Counted from the stretch's first letter, positions 23,646 through 37,361 are shown. The stretch is 64,000 nucleotides of DNA from Heterostelium album PN500 (GCF_000004825.1 NW_008805070.1:1240001-1304000); one strand, 5' to 3'. Numbers and translations are program-made. Notes: generated from the sequence alone by a model not told the origin.

Positions 23646-25863
23646 ATGTCTTCAATGAGTATAAAAAGTGATGAAGTAAATTTCTTAATATACAAATATC
23701 TACAAGAATCTGGTAAGATAGTCTTTAATATTAAGATTACATTACATTAATATTTATTAATACATTCAATTTACTTTTTATTATCATCGTTCTTTCAATC
23801 AATCAATGATCACTTTCTTATAAACACTCTAAATGGTTACTGTGAATTGCTCTTCGTTCATTCATTATAAACACATTCAAATTTGAATCATATGATCTCT
23901 ACCTTTTGATTCAAATTCATTTTAAAATATATAGGATTTCATCATTCTGCTTTTACTTTCTTTAATGAAAGCTGTGTAGCGAAATCAGAGATTGTCAATG
24001 TATCCGATGATATACCACATGGTTCACTGATATCGGTGCTACAAAAAGGTATTCAATATATAGAGGTTGAAACACATCTTCAAGAGGATGGCACCGAACT
24101 GAATTGCAATGAACCATTCTCATTGGTGTCACAACACGTCTGTCAAATCATAAAGAAAGAAGGAAAGAACAAGAAACAACAACAACAATCTGATAAATCT
24201 GCTGCCGCTGCTGCTGCTGACAAAGATGTCGTAATGACACCGGTCTCATCATCGCAAATCAAGAAGGAATCATCAAAAACATCGAACGACTCTACTCCCT
24301 CCAATAACAACAACAACAGCAACAACACCAAAGAGAAATCTAAAGATAAAAAAGATAAAGATAAAGATAAAGACAAAGATATAAAGATGAAAGATACACC
24401 AAATAGTAGTAAGTTATTATTATTATTATTTATATAAAGTTTGTTATTATTCTAACAAAAACTCTGTTGTTTTTTTCTATCTTTTAGAAAAAGATAAAGA
24501 AAAGAAAGATAAAGATTCATCTAGTACAACTTTGTCATCGAGTGCATCGACAACGGCTACTGCTACACCGGCACCACCTGTAACAGCAGAGATACCCGAG
24601 TCAGATGTAACCATTCTAAGAGGACATAAGAATGAAGTGTTTATTTGTTCGTGGAACCCAACAAGTTCATTATTGGCATCGGGTAGTGGTGACAGTACTG
24701 CTCGTATCTGGGCATTACCCACTGACGTACCAGTCTCTTCGAAACAACCGATAAACTCTATTGTCTTGAATCACTTTAACGTACAATCACCAAAAACAAT
24801 TGATGTTACAACTTTAGATTGGAATGTAAGTTATTGATTATTCATTATTTTGTTTATTGTTGATAATAATAATAATAATAATATTTATAAATATTCATTG
24901 TTTTGCTATTATTATATTTACAGTTGGATGGATCATTGTTGGCAACGGGTTCATATGATGGTGTTGCAAGAGTATGGACTGCCAAAGGTGACTTGATGCA
25001 TGTACTATCACAACATCAAGCACCGATCTTCTCGCTAAAGTGGAATAAGAAGGGTGACTACTTGCTGAGTGGCTCGGTCGACAAGACTTCCATCGTTTGG
25101 GACATCAAGAGCGGTTCTGTCTTGCAGCAGTTTGAATTCCACTCTGCACCGACACTCGACATCGACTGGCGAAACAACACGCAGTTTGCATCGTGTAGTA
25201 CCGATCGACTCATTCATCTCTGTGAGATCGGAAAGAACCGTCCAATCAAGACGTTCCAGGGTCACGACGATGAAATCAACGCAATCAAATGGGATCCATC
25301 CGGTACACTCCTAGCAAGTTGCTCCGATGATACCACCGCGAAAATCTGGAACCTGAAGAACGACGATTGCGTACACAATCTAAAGCAACACACCAAAGAG
25401 ATTTACACAATTAAATGGAGTCCCACCGGTCCTGGCTCTGCAAATCCCAACAAAGATCTTGTATTGGCAAGTGCATCGTTCGACAGTACAGTCAAACTTT
25501 GGGATGTAGAAGTTGGTGCTTGTATACATAATTTTACAAAACATACGTATGTCTATTTATTCTTATTTTTTTTTGTAATCAAATTTCATATTTCTCATAC
25601 TAATTTCATTTGTTTAACAACCAACATATTAAAAAAAATAAAGTGATCCTGTATATACAGTATCATTCAGTCCAAATGGAGAATACTTGGCAAGTGGATC
25701 GTTCGATAAGTGTTTGTACATATGGTCTGTCAAAGATGGTTCTTTGGTGAGAACGCACAGAGGTAGTGGAGGTATTTTCGATGTCTGCTGGAATAGTACA
25801 GGTGATAAGTTATCAACATGTTTTTCGAACAGCACTGTTTGTGTTATGGATATAAGAATGTAG
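23646..25863 (+). CDS. tbl1: TBL1/Ebi-like WD40 corepressor subunit
   Basis: Five exons (23646-23712, 23935-24408, 24488-24825, 24924-25546, 25644-25863) give 573 residues. The N-terminus has a LisH motif ([14 protein letters not shown], residues 11-24) and the TBL1-type segment [14 protein letters not shown] Lys/Asp/Ala-rich linker (about 110-200) follows, then a WD40 propeller starting [16 protein letters not shown]. Repeats such as [28 protein letters not shown] and [15 protein letters not shown] are textbook. TBL1 proteins scaffold histone-deacetylase corepressor (NCoR/SMRT or Set3-like) complexes in the nucleus. Length and domain order fit the family. Confidence 0.92.
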
Positions 25864-26484
25864 ATTGTAATAAATTAAATAATAAATAATAAACACAAAC
25901 AAACAAACAAATAATAATAATAATACAGTTCAAGTTCATCAAATGTCTTCTAAACAAACCAACAAACATACAAATAATTATTATTACAACCATCAAAAAA
26001 CATCGTATTGTGAGAAAAAGAATGACAACTTCTTAGAACTGAATTTTTTTTTTGAAGAAATTGTTTTTTTTTTTTTTTAGCAATGTGGACTTTGGGTATG
26101 GTGGTACATGAAGTAACTTCTGATGTATTGAGGGAACGAAATACAAGTTTGTTTTAAAAATTATTTTATTTATCACCTATACTAAAAAAATAAATTGCAA
26201 TAACAATCATATATTTTGCACAATCAATCAATAACTATCACTGCAGTAACATATTTAAATCTAAAATATTAAAATTTTTTGCAAAGTTTATTAAAAAACT
26301 TTTTTTTGACTAGATTAATTTTTAATTCGATTAAAGGTTTCTATTATTAAGTTTTGTTTATTTATTTATTTGTTGTTTTATATTTTGTTTATAATAGATT
26401 ATATATTTTTATTATTGAAAGGTTAGATTGTAAAGATAAAATAAATATTATAGATTTTTCGATTAGATTAGATTATAGTTAGAG
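25864..26484. other. Intergenic between two plus-strand genes
   Basis: 3' region of TBL1 and promoter of the kinase gene; AT-rich with T runs. No gene seen. Confidence 0.6.
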
Positions 26485-29188
26485 ATGTCAGAGGACGCTA
26501 CGCAGGCATGTACATTGGCTGTTGAGCTCGATGATGACCTTGGTGCAGGAAAAAAGACTGGATGGGCTGTTTTGAAATCATTGAATCCTGCATATCCCGA
26601 TTTTGCACTGTGCGACAATGAAATCGTCATTGGTAGACAACCAAGTAGTACAATACATTTCAATGATATGAATATATCTGGAACGTAAGTTTAAACTCAA
26701 TATCATATAGCAATCAAACAATCTATCTATCAAATCATCAATCAATCAATCAATCAATATTATATCAATCAAATCATCAGACAAACAATCATATAAATCT
26801 TTTCTTAATTCCTTCTTTTCTTTTCTTTACTTTTCTTCATTCTATTCTCTTTTCAATCAAATTTGATTGATATACCATACTATTTGATGAGTTTCAAAGT
26901 GTTAACGACATTCTCTAAAATCAAATCAAACGATTATTATTATTATTATTATTCAATAGACATTGCTCAATAAAGAAAGAAGGTGACGATGGTGATGATC
27001 AGCATGGACCAATCATTGCATTCCTCTATGACAAGAGTACAAACGGTACTTATGTCGATGGTATGAAGGTTGGTAAGGGTAACCGTTTCTTATTATCAAG
27101 TGGACAAGAAATCGGTTTGGTTTTAAGTAAAAAACAAGGTCAAGGTAATAAATATTTTTATAAACAACATTGTTTGATTAGTTCATTTCATTTGTTAACT
27201 TACTTAAATTACCAATTCAAATTGAAATATATATATAATATTATAGAGAAAATAGCATTCATCTATCAAACATGTGAAAAGGAAGATGATGAAGAAGGTG
27301 GTCCACAAAAGAAATATCATATCGGTGAGACATTGGGTGCAGGTAACTTTGCAACCGTAAAGTTGGCAGTCGACAAAAAGACAGGTGCGAAATTCGCAAT
27401 AAAGATAGTCGATAAGAAGAAATACTTTATGAACTCATCATCCAGAAAAGATGCTCTCATGGATGAAGTCAACATCCTCACCCAACTCAACCATCAGAAT
27501 ATCATTCACATTCAAGAGGTATTCAACACAGAGAAGACTTTATATCTTGTTTTAGAATTGTAAATATCATATCACCATCACTGAATATTCATACATTTTA
27601 ATATATATATACTAATTAATTTCTATCATCTTAAATCAATCAATCGATCAATTGATAGAGTCGAATGTGGAGAATTATTAAATGATATATTGACATGTTC
27701 ATGTTATAAAGAGGACAAAGCAAAGAAGTTTTTCAAACAGATTGTCAATGCAGTTAAATATCTACATGATCAGGGTATTGCACATCGTGATCTCAAACCA
27801 GAGAACATTCTGTTGAAGTATAGAAAGGAGGATATGCCCGACGCAATAAAACTGAGTGATTTCGGTCTATCGCGCTCCATCAGCGAAGGTAGTTTCATGA
27901 AGACAATGTGTGGTACTCCACAATACCTTGCTCCTGAGATCCTGACGAATTCAAGTGTCGGTGGTTATGGTAAAGAGGTTGATTGTTGGAGTATGGGTGC
28001 AATTCTATATGTAATGTAAGTCAATGAAAATAACAACGATAATCCAATCAATCAAACTAATTTTATTTTGTTTGTTTGTTATTTAAAGGTTATGTGGATA
28101 TCCACCATTTGATGACAGTCAAGATGTATCGATTTTCGAACAGATACGAAATGCAGTCTTTGAATTCCCTGACGAAGATTGGTCTCAGATTTCTCCAGAA
28201 GCTAAAGATCTCATAAAGAGATTGCTATGTGTAAATCCAATGAAACGTTATTCATGCGATCAAATTTTGGATCACCCGTGGTATAATCTTGTAAGTGTTT
28301 TATCAAAACAATATTGATAGTTTTTAGTGTATTAAATTTTTTACCTACAATTACAGAGCAAATCACTGGAATCATTACTTGAAAAAGAGAATGAAAATGA
28401 CAGATATTTAGGAAAGAGAAAATCAGAGGATGGATTGATGAATGGAGTCAGTAAATCAGCATCTACCGACGATGTTGTTGGTAGTACTTCAACAGACAGT
28501 CCAACCAACACTTTGAAGAAATCAAAGAGTTCGAGCAATGTACAATCTACAACAACATCATCATCATCATCATCAACTTCATCACCACCAACAACAACAA
28601 TTCCTCCACAATCAAATTCTTTTAATAATAGTAATAATAATAGTAATAATAAAAATAGTAGTAGTAGTAGTAGTAGTTTTAATAATAAAAGTATAACGGT
28701 AACAAATAACAACAAAGATAATAATATTATTAATATTGATACCACTGCCAAAGATGATTCCGATACAGACGAAGAAATGGATAACTCGAGGATGGATCAA
28801 GATTTGAAACCTATTTCACCGATCAAACAAAGGACATCGTCCAATCTCTCAGCAATGAGCACTTCCTCTGGTGACATCAGCAGCAATGGTAATTTAAGTG
28901 ATGGAGGTTCACCGATTTCTGCAAGTCCCAAAGGATCACCAAAATTTGCAGTCCCAGCACCAAAACCAGCAACTCCACAAAAAGAATTACCAATGTGCAT
29001 GTATGGGTATGTATTATTCAAATCAATCAAACCAAGTGCTCATATAATTATGAGAACAATTTGTTTTATATGAAATGAATTCATTATTAATTATTCATCA
29101 TCATTATTATTTATTTTTTTACAGTGATAGATGTTATAGAAAGAACCCCGCTCATTTCAAGGAATATCGACATCCAAATAAACAATAA
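26485..29188 (+). CDS. Chk2/Rad53-like kinase: FHA + kinase + PBZ finger
   Basis: Seven exons (26485-26684, 26960-27144, 27247-27559, 27659-28015, 28089-28290, 28357-29006, 29125-29188) give 656 residues. An FHA domain (about 46-122) shows GRQPSS and STNGTYVDG. The Ser/Thr kinase domain has a glycine loop at 157-165, Lys181, HRDLKPEN with Asp277, DFG at 300-302 and an activation loop ending CGTPQYLAPE, so it should be active. A long Ser/Asn/Pro-rich linker follows. The last 24 residues form a PBZ poly(ADP-ribose)-binding finger, C633-x5-C639-x6-H646-x5-H652, split by the last intron. This is the checkpoint-kinase architecture in which poly(ADP-ribose) and phospho-peptide binding direct the kinase to DNA damage. 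PBZ-bearing FHA kinases are known from dictyostelids. Confidence 0.92.
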
Positions 29189-31156
29189 CATGTTATTTAA
29201 TTTATTATGATATTTTTTTTCAAAAACAACAAACAAAAGTGATCATTTTCCTGAGATAGATTTTATTTATTTATATATGAAGTGCACAGATAAAAACCTA
29301 AATATAACAAAATCTGTCGATTACAATATTTTAATAACCCACCAAGCGCCAAAAACAAAAAAAAAATATATAACAAATTACTTGATTTGAATAGCCCCTT
29401 GGGGTTTAATTTATAAATAAATATGGGCATTTTTTTTATAACAAATATATTATTAAGTTAAACGAAAAAAAAAAAACTCAAGCATTTAAAAGTCTGATAA
29501 TCATATTGAGAAACAAAAAAAAAAAAAAACAAAAATTCTAGAATATAAAATGAAGGTATTGACAATAACATCCATTAATTGCTCGGATGAATGCTTGATG
29601 TAATCATTCTACTATTATGACACAATCAAAGAAATGTTATATATACAGATAAATAAATAATGTAGGTTGTTGATAGTCTGCATGAGTATATTTATAGTTG
29701 GTATTAAAATTGAAAACAAGTTACCGTTTTGGAAAGCTTGTTTTTTCATTACATGTATCCATTTTAATCATTACAAGTATTGATGATCAAGATTAGTGGA
29801 TACGACTGTGAAGGCATTGATAGAAAATCAAAAAAAAAAAAAGTAGATTGGTGATCATCATCATGTTAACTGCCCCTCATTTACCCCTCAACTAACCACC
29901 AACCCACCCACATTCTTAATAAAAGGTGAGTGCATATCCATTAGAACGATGGAGGAGTGGACAGTAAACCATAATAAATATAAATAAATCATGGATGATG
30001 TGAAGGTAAGAGTAATCATATGTTAAATCGTGAAACATGTAATTGATCAATTTACAATAGAGTACTGCTGTTAAACAAGACATATAGAATTCATCACTCA
30101 CCAATGTTATGTTTTTAATTCTAAATGAATAATTAATGATTGTGTTATGTTTGGCTGTATGTTTTTTAAATCACTATTTTTTTTTTCAATCATAGAATTT
30201 TATGAATGAATTGTCCTTTCAATGCAATATAATACATATAACATGGTTGTGTTAATTAAAATTTTAAAAATAATTTTCAATTTTTGTTGTTGTTCATTGA
30301 TAACCGTGTTGGTTATTTTAACAAATTTAAATGATGTGGTGCATCACAACATTATTGTTAAGTTATATATGTCGTTGGTAATTTTATTTTTAATTTAACA
30401 GCAGTGGTGGTGTGGTGAGTTGATGGGTAGTTCACTCACCAATCTGGATTCCAGGTGTGTTTAAAATGAAAATGATAACCACTTGTATTAGAAATCAGTG
30501 ATTTTATATTGTGGTTTTTTTTTACGATAGAATAATTGATATTCTCTACTATTAATTTTGAAATAAACAAAATAAAACTTGAGGATAGATATAAAAGTGA
30601 TGAAATAATAATAATTTATGTTATATTAATATTGAAAGATAGGGAGTAAACAAAATTTGGTTTATATGATATTACTCATATTGGTATGAGGATTCAACTT
30701 GAAATAATTGGATGTGGTTTAAATATTTGCTACCTATGTCAATTTGTTTGGTTGTGTTATTTATATGTGTTGATTTCAGTAATAATATTGGTGAATAATT
30801 TAAGGTTTTAAAAAAATTACATAGTCGGTATTGACATCGTTGATCGAACCTTTTTGTTCTCTAAAGAAAACACTACCTTTTACATATTATCATACCCTAT
30901 TTTCGGCTCCATTTTTGAAATCCAACAGCTACTACAACAATTTGTTCTCACATAGTGTAAATATTTTTGAACTAATATCATTCTCTATATAAATATAATC
31001 TTTCTCTACTATTTTTTTGCAACATCATTTAGAGTGTAAATCTAAAACAACATTTATTTATCTATTTGTTTTTTGTTTTGTAAATAATCCTAAATTGATA
31101 CTTAAATTTTTACTTTTAATCAATTTTATACTCTAAAACTCATATATTTTGATAAA
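29189..31156. other. Long intergenic region
   Basis: About 2 kb of AT-rich DNA with homopolymers, in the same orientation as both neighbours. Short frames here are unlike coding sequence. TCACTCACCAAT recurs (about 30092 and 30434), possibly regulatory. Confidence 0.55.
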
Positions 31157-32612
31157 ATGGATCCACACTTCCAATTTGGTCATACCAATGGTCAAACCGC
31201 TGCACATTTCTCAAATCCTTATAATAATCTTTGTTTTCAAAAAACAAAAGATGAAAGATCATTGTCTGTTACATCACCAATGTTATCACAAAATGATATC
31301 AGACATTCTTTTATCCCAGTACCCCAATTAATTTTAAATGAATCTAAATCTACTGGACAAACTCCTTCATCCAATAGTATTTACCATTTTAATTCTGAAC
31401 CAAAATGTCAGACCAAATTTACAAGTTCCAAAAACAAAAAGTTTACTCCTGACCTCCAGTCTTCCCCTATCTCCAGAAATCCCAGAAACACCAAACCCGA
31501 AGCCGTGTTTGATAGTGATAGTTCGACTGACTCCCCAATTTCATCACCTACAAATACCCACCAACAATCTTCTCCAGATATGTTAAGCTCTTCATCTCCT
31601 TCAGTTAATCCTCAAACCTCAGGAAAACGTATCGCATGTGATTTGGCATATTGTAAAATGTGTATAGAAGGAAGCCCTAATATTTTAGTAAAAAATCCTA
31701 CTTGGGCTATTATAATGAGAGTTGTATTTTATACACTTGGAGAAAATTATAAAGGCAAAGAGTTTTTTAATCTCAAAACTGAAGTTTATAATTTTATGAC
31801 TTCACATTGGAATACACTTTGTATAAATAGAAAAAGTAATATAATTTATTTTTATTTATTAAAATACTTATTAATATAAAAATTTTTATTTTATTTTATT
31901 TAGAATCAGATAATTGGAAGAAGCAGATCCAAGATATGCTAAGTCATAGTAAAGGTCTCTTTGAATCTGGAATGGATCATTTTAGACAAAATGGGTTCTG
32001 GAAATTAAAGGTGAATGTCAATCCATGGTTATTGGAAAAGAAAAAAAACTCAAGGAAAGGAGGAGACAAAAGAAAAAAAGGTGAAGAAGATGAATTAGAA
32101 GAAGTAAGAAAAAGTATGTAAATAATAATTTTATAGAATCAAACTATAGTTTTTAATTATTTTATTTTATAGGTCAAAAATATTTGGACGCAAGACAAGA
32201 ATTAGTTAAGGAAATGAAAGAACTTAAAGAACAATTGGAAAGGATCCAACAGAGTATAATCAAGATTGTAGCACACAAAAGCAATCAACTTTGTGAGAGC
32301 AAGATACAGTCGATTTTGAATATGTACGTCAACATCCAGCAACATATTGAAGAGAAACAACTACAATTGTCCAATTTAAATGGACCGAGTTACCAGGTTC
32401 CAGAGGAATCGATTTCATCAGCTCAATCAACACCAATCTCTTCTTTGGCATCACCACATTTTGCGAGCAACTCGATACCCAATCCAATCACCGAAACTCT
32501 GTCATATCCTCAGTTTACACAGCCACAACCAAAACAACAACAACAACAAGAAAATCAACAATCACATCCACAACAACAATTAATGGCAATCAATAGATTG
32601 GTAGATAATTAA
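31157..32612 (+). CDS. Forkhead-like winged-helix protein, dictyostelid type
   Basis: Three exons (31157-31835, 31904-32113, 32173-32612) give 442 residues. Residues 1-165 are Ser/Pro/Thr-rich. The conserved-looking core (about 175-265) starts PTWAIIMRVVFYTLG and continues through VYNFMTSHWNTLC to WKKQIQDMLSH and NGFWKLKVN. Its spacing matches a forkhead winged helix, where W-x3-I-x3-LS and GFWxL close helix 3 and wing 1. A basic patch (KKKNSRKGGDKRKKG) could be a nuclear signal. A coiled coil (about 300-350) and a Q-rich tail follow. The likely role is DNA binding. The assignment rests on pattern spacing only; another winged-helix family is possible. Confidence 0.6.
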
Positions 32613-32677
32613 AATAAAATAAAATAAAAAAACAAATGTTTGAAAATCATATATAACTTTAAAGTGGTTTGATTCTA

Positions 32678-33718
32678 TTATTTCTTGTTAAGTTTGTTTA
32701 ATAACATATTTGCTGTAAGTGATACTGATTGTCCAATCTATTTTAAATAATAAAAAAAATTAATTTTATAAATCTATCGTTAATTATAATATTATTATAT
32801 TTACATCATTCTTAAACTTTAATACATTGATCATATCATCAACACGATCATCAACAAAACGCCATGTACTGACAAATTCTGGAGTGGTATCATTTAACAT
32901 ATATAATTCTGAAGAAGTGTATAAAGCAGCTAACAATCCTCTCTTTGTATACCATTCAAACTATTTAAAAATAAAATGTTAGTTATACGAATAGTAGTAA
33001 TAGTAGTTTACTTTTTTCTAATTTTTTGATCAATATTTACATCGGTTGATCTATCATCCACCAAGTGCCATATTTCATCGACAAGACCAGCCATCGATGG
33101 TGCTGACGATATAATATTTCTTGGATGAGCCAAAACTTGCATTGCTTCTGCCCAACGGTTGATGTATGGTGCGATCATTGATAGTCTCATTTTGATGGCT
33201 AGTTTGACACGCTCACGCTGAGTTAGAGCACTGAGAATCTCTGGTGTGAGTTTCTCGCTCAACTGACGATTACACTTTGTAACAAAGTAGTATGCAAGAT
33301 CATAACCACCATTTTCAAACATCGAGTGTAGTGTAGGTTCGTATCCCAAGTCAGTGCATGCCTTTGAGATAGCGGTTTCGCTCCAACCATAGAGTGCTAC
33401 ATTCTTCAAAGCACCATCTAAAATCAATGCTTTGAATTCATCGATAGTTTCATCTACTTTATTATTATTATTTGTTTGTTGATGTTGCTGAGTTGTTGTT
33501 GAATCTGTATTAATATTATCATTTAATTTACTACAATAGTTTCTAATGTTTTGATATTCAACATTATGATTATTATTATTTCTGATATTTAAAGTTAAAT
33601 TTGATCTAGAATTATTCATACTAGATAAAGTAACTATATTTCTAATATTTCTACATTGATAACTATTATTATTATTTAATAATAATCTTATTGATCTACT
33701 ACAACTATTTCTTATCAT
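32678..33718 (-). CDS. coq9: COQ9-like mitochondrial ubiquinone biosynthesis protein
   Basis: Three exons (33041-33718, 32805-32960, 32678-32737) give 297 residues. I placed the first donor at GTAAATATT after codon 226. That makes the junction read STD-FEWYTKR, as in COQ9 (human STDFNWYTRR), rather than reading on to the next stop. The N-terminal ~80 residues are Arg/Asn/Ser-rich and lack acids, fitting a mitochondrial presequence. The core shows GWSETAISKACTDLGY, RLSMIAPYINRWAEAM and DEIWHLVDDRSTD, then TWRFVDDRVDDM. COQ9 is a TetR-fold lipid-binding partner of COQ7 in the matrix-side CoQ complex. The final 19-residue exon is the least certain. Confidence 0.87.
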
Positions 33719-33942
33719 TTTTATCTTTATGATGATAAAATTTTAAATAAATAAAAAAAAAAAAAAACTTTGTGAATGATGATCAAGTTTTTTTTTTTTG
33801 GTAAAGACAACACACCAATTACGTATCTGATTTTAAATTAATATTACAAAAATCTTTATGTTTTTATTTTTATTTTTTGAAAAGATAAATATATTTTTTA
33901 GTAAAGTAATGATGATGATCACAGTTGTTGTTTTGTTAAAAT

Positions 33943-35945
33943 TTATTGAGCAGTGAGTTCACCCAGTTTAGCTTGAAGAATTTCATTCTTACGACACTCT
34001 TCTTGGAATTCTTTGGTGAATTTGTAGTAGTTTCTCTCTTGTTCGACCAATTGTAGATATTGATCAGAGAGAGAACTGTGTTTCGATCGTTCGTTTGCTC
34101 TCTTTGAATCTGCTTTGTCGAGTACCTGTTGGATACCGTCGATGATGTTATCCATCGATTTGATAAACATCTCCTTGTTTGAAGTCGATGACATTGCAAC
34201 ATTATACTTGGTCTGTATCGATTGGAGAATGGAAAGCTCGTTATCAAGCAACTGACGTTTGTCATCGAGTGTGTTGTATGTAGTGTAGTACTGACGTGTC
34301 TCTGTCAACTTGGCATCGGACTGCTCCGACAACTCCACAAACTGACGCTGGTACTGCAAGAGTTCCGCACGACTTGGCAGTTCGTCGATGTGACGCTGCA
34401 GCAGCGAAATGTCTCTGTTCTTCTTGTTGAGTAGTTGTTTGAGTTTCTGAAGCTTCTCGACGTCGGCATCGAAAGCGGCGTTGATCTGAGATTTACGTTC
34501 GGTGTCTTCCTCGTCAATGTCGTCGCCCTTGACAAGCTCTGCAATCTTTTGTTTGTATTCTGCCATCTGACGCTTGCAACTCTCCTTGAACTTTGCCTCC
34601 TGAGCAATCAGAGTCTCGTTGAGCAACACCAAGCCACGCAGCGCTTTCAACATCTTTGTGTTCTCTGGTGTTTCGAGTGCGTCGAGTTTCTCTGTTTCCA
34701 AGACGATTCGCGCGTTGAATGCAACACGCTTGTTGGCATCGTTTTGCATCTCTTCGAGTCGCTCTGCAAGCTCACGGTGCTCGGCAGCCAAACGCTTCAA
34801 CTCCTCCTTCTTTTGTTGTATCTGTTTCTCGAGTGCCGACACCTTTTGGCGATGAAGTTTCTCGCCGCCAAACATCTTTCCACCGGATTCTCCGGAGCCC
34901 TCGGCATGACGATCGCTCAAATCCTGTATTTCGTCGGATGGCAAATAGTTCTTTAGTACGCTACCACTGACTTTTCCACTGCCATCGCCTTCGACACCCT
35001 TCATTCCCTTCATCATCTGGTGAATTCGCTTCTCTTCCTCTTCGTGGTCGTCTGGCTCGGCGTTGGCAGCGGCGCCTTTGCCACCGAGTGCTGCCTCCAA
35101 CTTTTGACTGGCAGCCGACTTGTCCGATGCCTGTTGACGTGAGACACGGTGAAGTTTGCCATACTCCAAAAGTGTTTGTTGTGGTGTAGGATTGGCGAGT
35201 TGAGCACGCTTGAACTTTCTGGTTGGTTTATAACGATTCTCTACATTCTCCACGAAATTACAAGACAACTCCAAATTGGTAGCGGTTTCAACGTCAGCCG
35301 GTGTCTTGAAATCCTTATTGAACATCGATTGCGAGTACATTCTCAAAAGATCACCTGTTTCCTCACGTGTCTCGATAACCTTGGCAATCAGCCATCTAAT
35401 AATCGGGAACAAATTGATATAATTGAGACCTTGAATCTGTTGTGCCTGTAGTGGGAATGGACATTTCATTCTATTCAACGCTTTAATTAACTCTTCAGAT
35501 AACGCACTAATGTATAGTGGTGTGTATAAAGCAGGTATTAATATATACATATAAAAGTAATCATGAATGAATGAATGAAACAGTGTCTGACTACTTACAT
35601 CTTTTGACGAATATTTGAATTCTCTTGGAAGAAAAGATCACCATCGACATCCATATTCGAAGCGGTGATTGACCATGCCATACCACCTACAACCTTATCG
35701 AATGGTGACAAACCTTGAATTCTAGCACGAAAGTAACCACCGGTCACCAAAAGTTCGATGATCTCTTGAAATTTCTGTTCAGACTCTGTGTCTTCCATCT
35801 GTGACAACTCACCCTCACGTGCATTCGCTATCTTTCCTGGAGTGATAGTGCCACGCTTTGTGAAAGCACTCAAATCTCCACTACTCGATTCAGAATCTCC
35901 AAAGAAGATACTTTTTCTCTTATTTTTTATATCATCAAAGTTCAT
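33943..35945 (-). CDS. ccdc93: CCDC93-like CCC-complex subunit
   Basis: Two exons, 35599-35945 and 33943-35506, give 636 residues. The splice junction restores NSNIRQKIALSEEL, matching the human NSTIGQKIALTEK. Residues ~55-110 carry the family hallmark [20 protein letters not shown] and VVGGMAWSI, followed by [18 protein letters not shown] and the IETREETGD segment; together these form an NN-CH-like domain. From about 280 onwards the protein is coiled coil. CCDC93 with CCDC22 and COMMD proteins forms the CCC complex, which works with Retriever and WASH in endosomal recycling. It is well conserved and probably single-copy. Confidence 0.93.
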
Positions 35946-36752
35946 TTTTTTTATTTTATCTTCTTTCTCTCTTCTCTAGATCTATTTTTATTTTTACAAC
36001 TAACTAACAAACAAACAAACTTTGAAATACTACAAATATATATAATATATAATAAATAAAAAGAGAAATAAATAAATATAAATTAATTTTAAAAAATGCA
36101 CCATTTGCAAAACATAAAAATCAAGTGGTGTTCTTTTTTTGTCAAAAAAATTTTGCCAAAAGTTTTCTGATGATTTTTCATTGCCATTAACATCATTTAA
36201 TTCACAATTGTGTGTGTGTTTGTTTGTTTATTTGTGTTTCCTTATAAACAAGAAGCACGTTATTAAATCACTATATAATAAGATTAAAAATTACATCAGA
36301 TTTTGTTATTTTTAAAACTAGGCAATAATTGATTTTTCAAGATTGCGCGTAATCATTGAAAATAATAAATAGTTTAACGCTATTTTAATATTTTAATCGA
36401 AATTTTGAAATGTGTCACTCCATCTCAATGAAAACAACTACATCATAGATTGAAAACAACATCAACTATCATCTTATCTTTTGCAAATTTGTTAGATACA
36501 TCAATGATAAAATGCCATTTGTTTTAAATTTAATAAATTATTTTTTAAAAAAATAGAGTATTTAAATAAGTTCATTTTTGTATAATTATTATCAATTCTA
36601 GAATTCTAGGTTAGTATTTCATTGTTTAATTAAAGAAAGATAATTATGGATCAATTTGATCCTAAAAATAATACATATATATAAACAATAATTAAAGGAA
36701 ACTAATAAAAATTATTTCTTTTGTTTTTCTATTTTTATTTTTAGATTTTAAA
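35946..36752. promoter_or_regulatory. Divergent promoter region between CCDC93 and homeobox genes
   Basis: AT-rich, with no gene. A 12-codon upstream ORF (36646-36684, starting MDQFDPKNN) precedes the homeobox start. TTTTTATTTTTAG just before that ATG could be the acceptor of a leader intron, in which case the short ORF may be spliced out. Confidence 0.4.
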
Positions 36753-37361
36753 ATGGACAGTTCAAATTATGTTCAAACTCAATTACAACAACAAGGTACT
36801 GTGAACCAAAATCATATGAAGATGAATGAATCTGAATTACTATCAATTTTGTGTAATTCCATATGGGATAGTGTTCATGTTGATAAGAATTACTTTGAGA
36901 GCAATGGACAGCCGGATATCAATATTTTCATTTCTCTATTTCATCAGGTGTTTGGCTCACTAGATAATCAACCGGATCTTGTGGAGTACATCAGCAAGTA
37001 TATTGAAGTCATGAAGGAATTGCATAACCTCTCGAGAGTCCATTTCGAAGGCGTTCAAATGTATTACAAACGATATGTCTCCGTTTTGAAGAACAGCTCT
37101 TTCCAGCCATGTGATCTCAACTCACTGCGTTCCAAAGCAAAGAAAAACAGCAACCTCTCGAAAGATGCAACAAGTGTACTCAAGGAGTGGTTCATTAATA
37201 ATCTAGTCAAACCATACCCAACTCAATCAGAGAAAGAAGAGCTTGCCTCTCAATCCGGACTCACTGTTGCTCAAGTCTCCAATTGGTTCATCAATTCACG
37301 TCGCCGTAATCTAGATCGTCTTAGAAAACAATATAATGTTGTAGTATCCGATAAGAAATAG
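36753..37361 (+). CDS. TALE-class homeobox protein
   Basis: A single exon gives 202 residues. The homeodomain occupies about 133-195 and has the TALE three-residue extension (PYP at 154-156). Helix 3 reads [11 protein letters not shown] (175-185), with Asn at the key 51 position and Ile at position 50. Residues ~25-110 are helical ([26 protein letters not shown]), in the place where KNOX/MEIS-type dimerisation regions lie. It is a nuclear DNA-binding regulator, probably needing a partner. It is short for a TALE protein but complete: the ATG, an in-frame Q-rich start and the stop are clear. Confidence 0.9.
   Translation: MDSSNYVQTQLQQQGTVNQNHMKMNESELLSILCNSIWDSVHVDKNYFESNGQPDINIFISLFHQVFGSLDNQPDLVEYISKYIEVMKELHNLSRVHFEGVQMYYKRYVSVLKNSSFQPCDLNSLRSKAKKNSNLSKDATSVLKEWFINNLVKPYPTQSEKEELASQSGLTVAQVSNWFINSRRRNLDRLRKQYNVVVSDKK

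Noticed and set aside
28341-28751. Minus-strand frame with poly-Leu
   Set aside because: Complement of the Asn/Ser-rich linker of the FHA kinase; a repeat artefact.
33008-33040. COQ9 exon 1 reading on to the stop at 33008
   Set aside because: Donor GTAAATATT at 33040 gives a junction that matches the COQ9 family, whereas the longer reading does not.
34435-34956. Open frames on plus strand, Leu/Cys-rich
   Set aside because: Antisense of the CCDC93 coiled-coil exon, whose codon bias leaves the other strand open.
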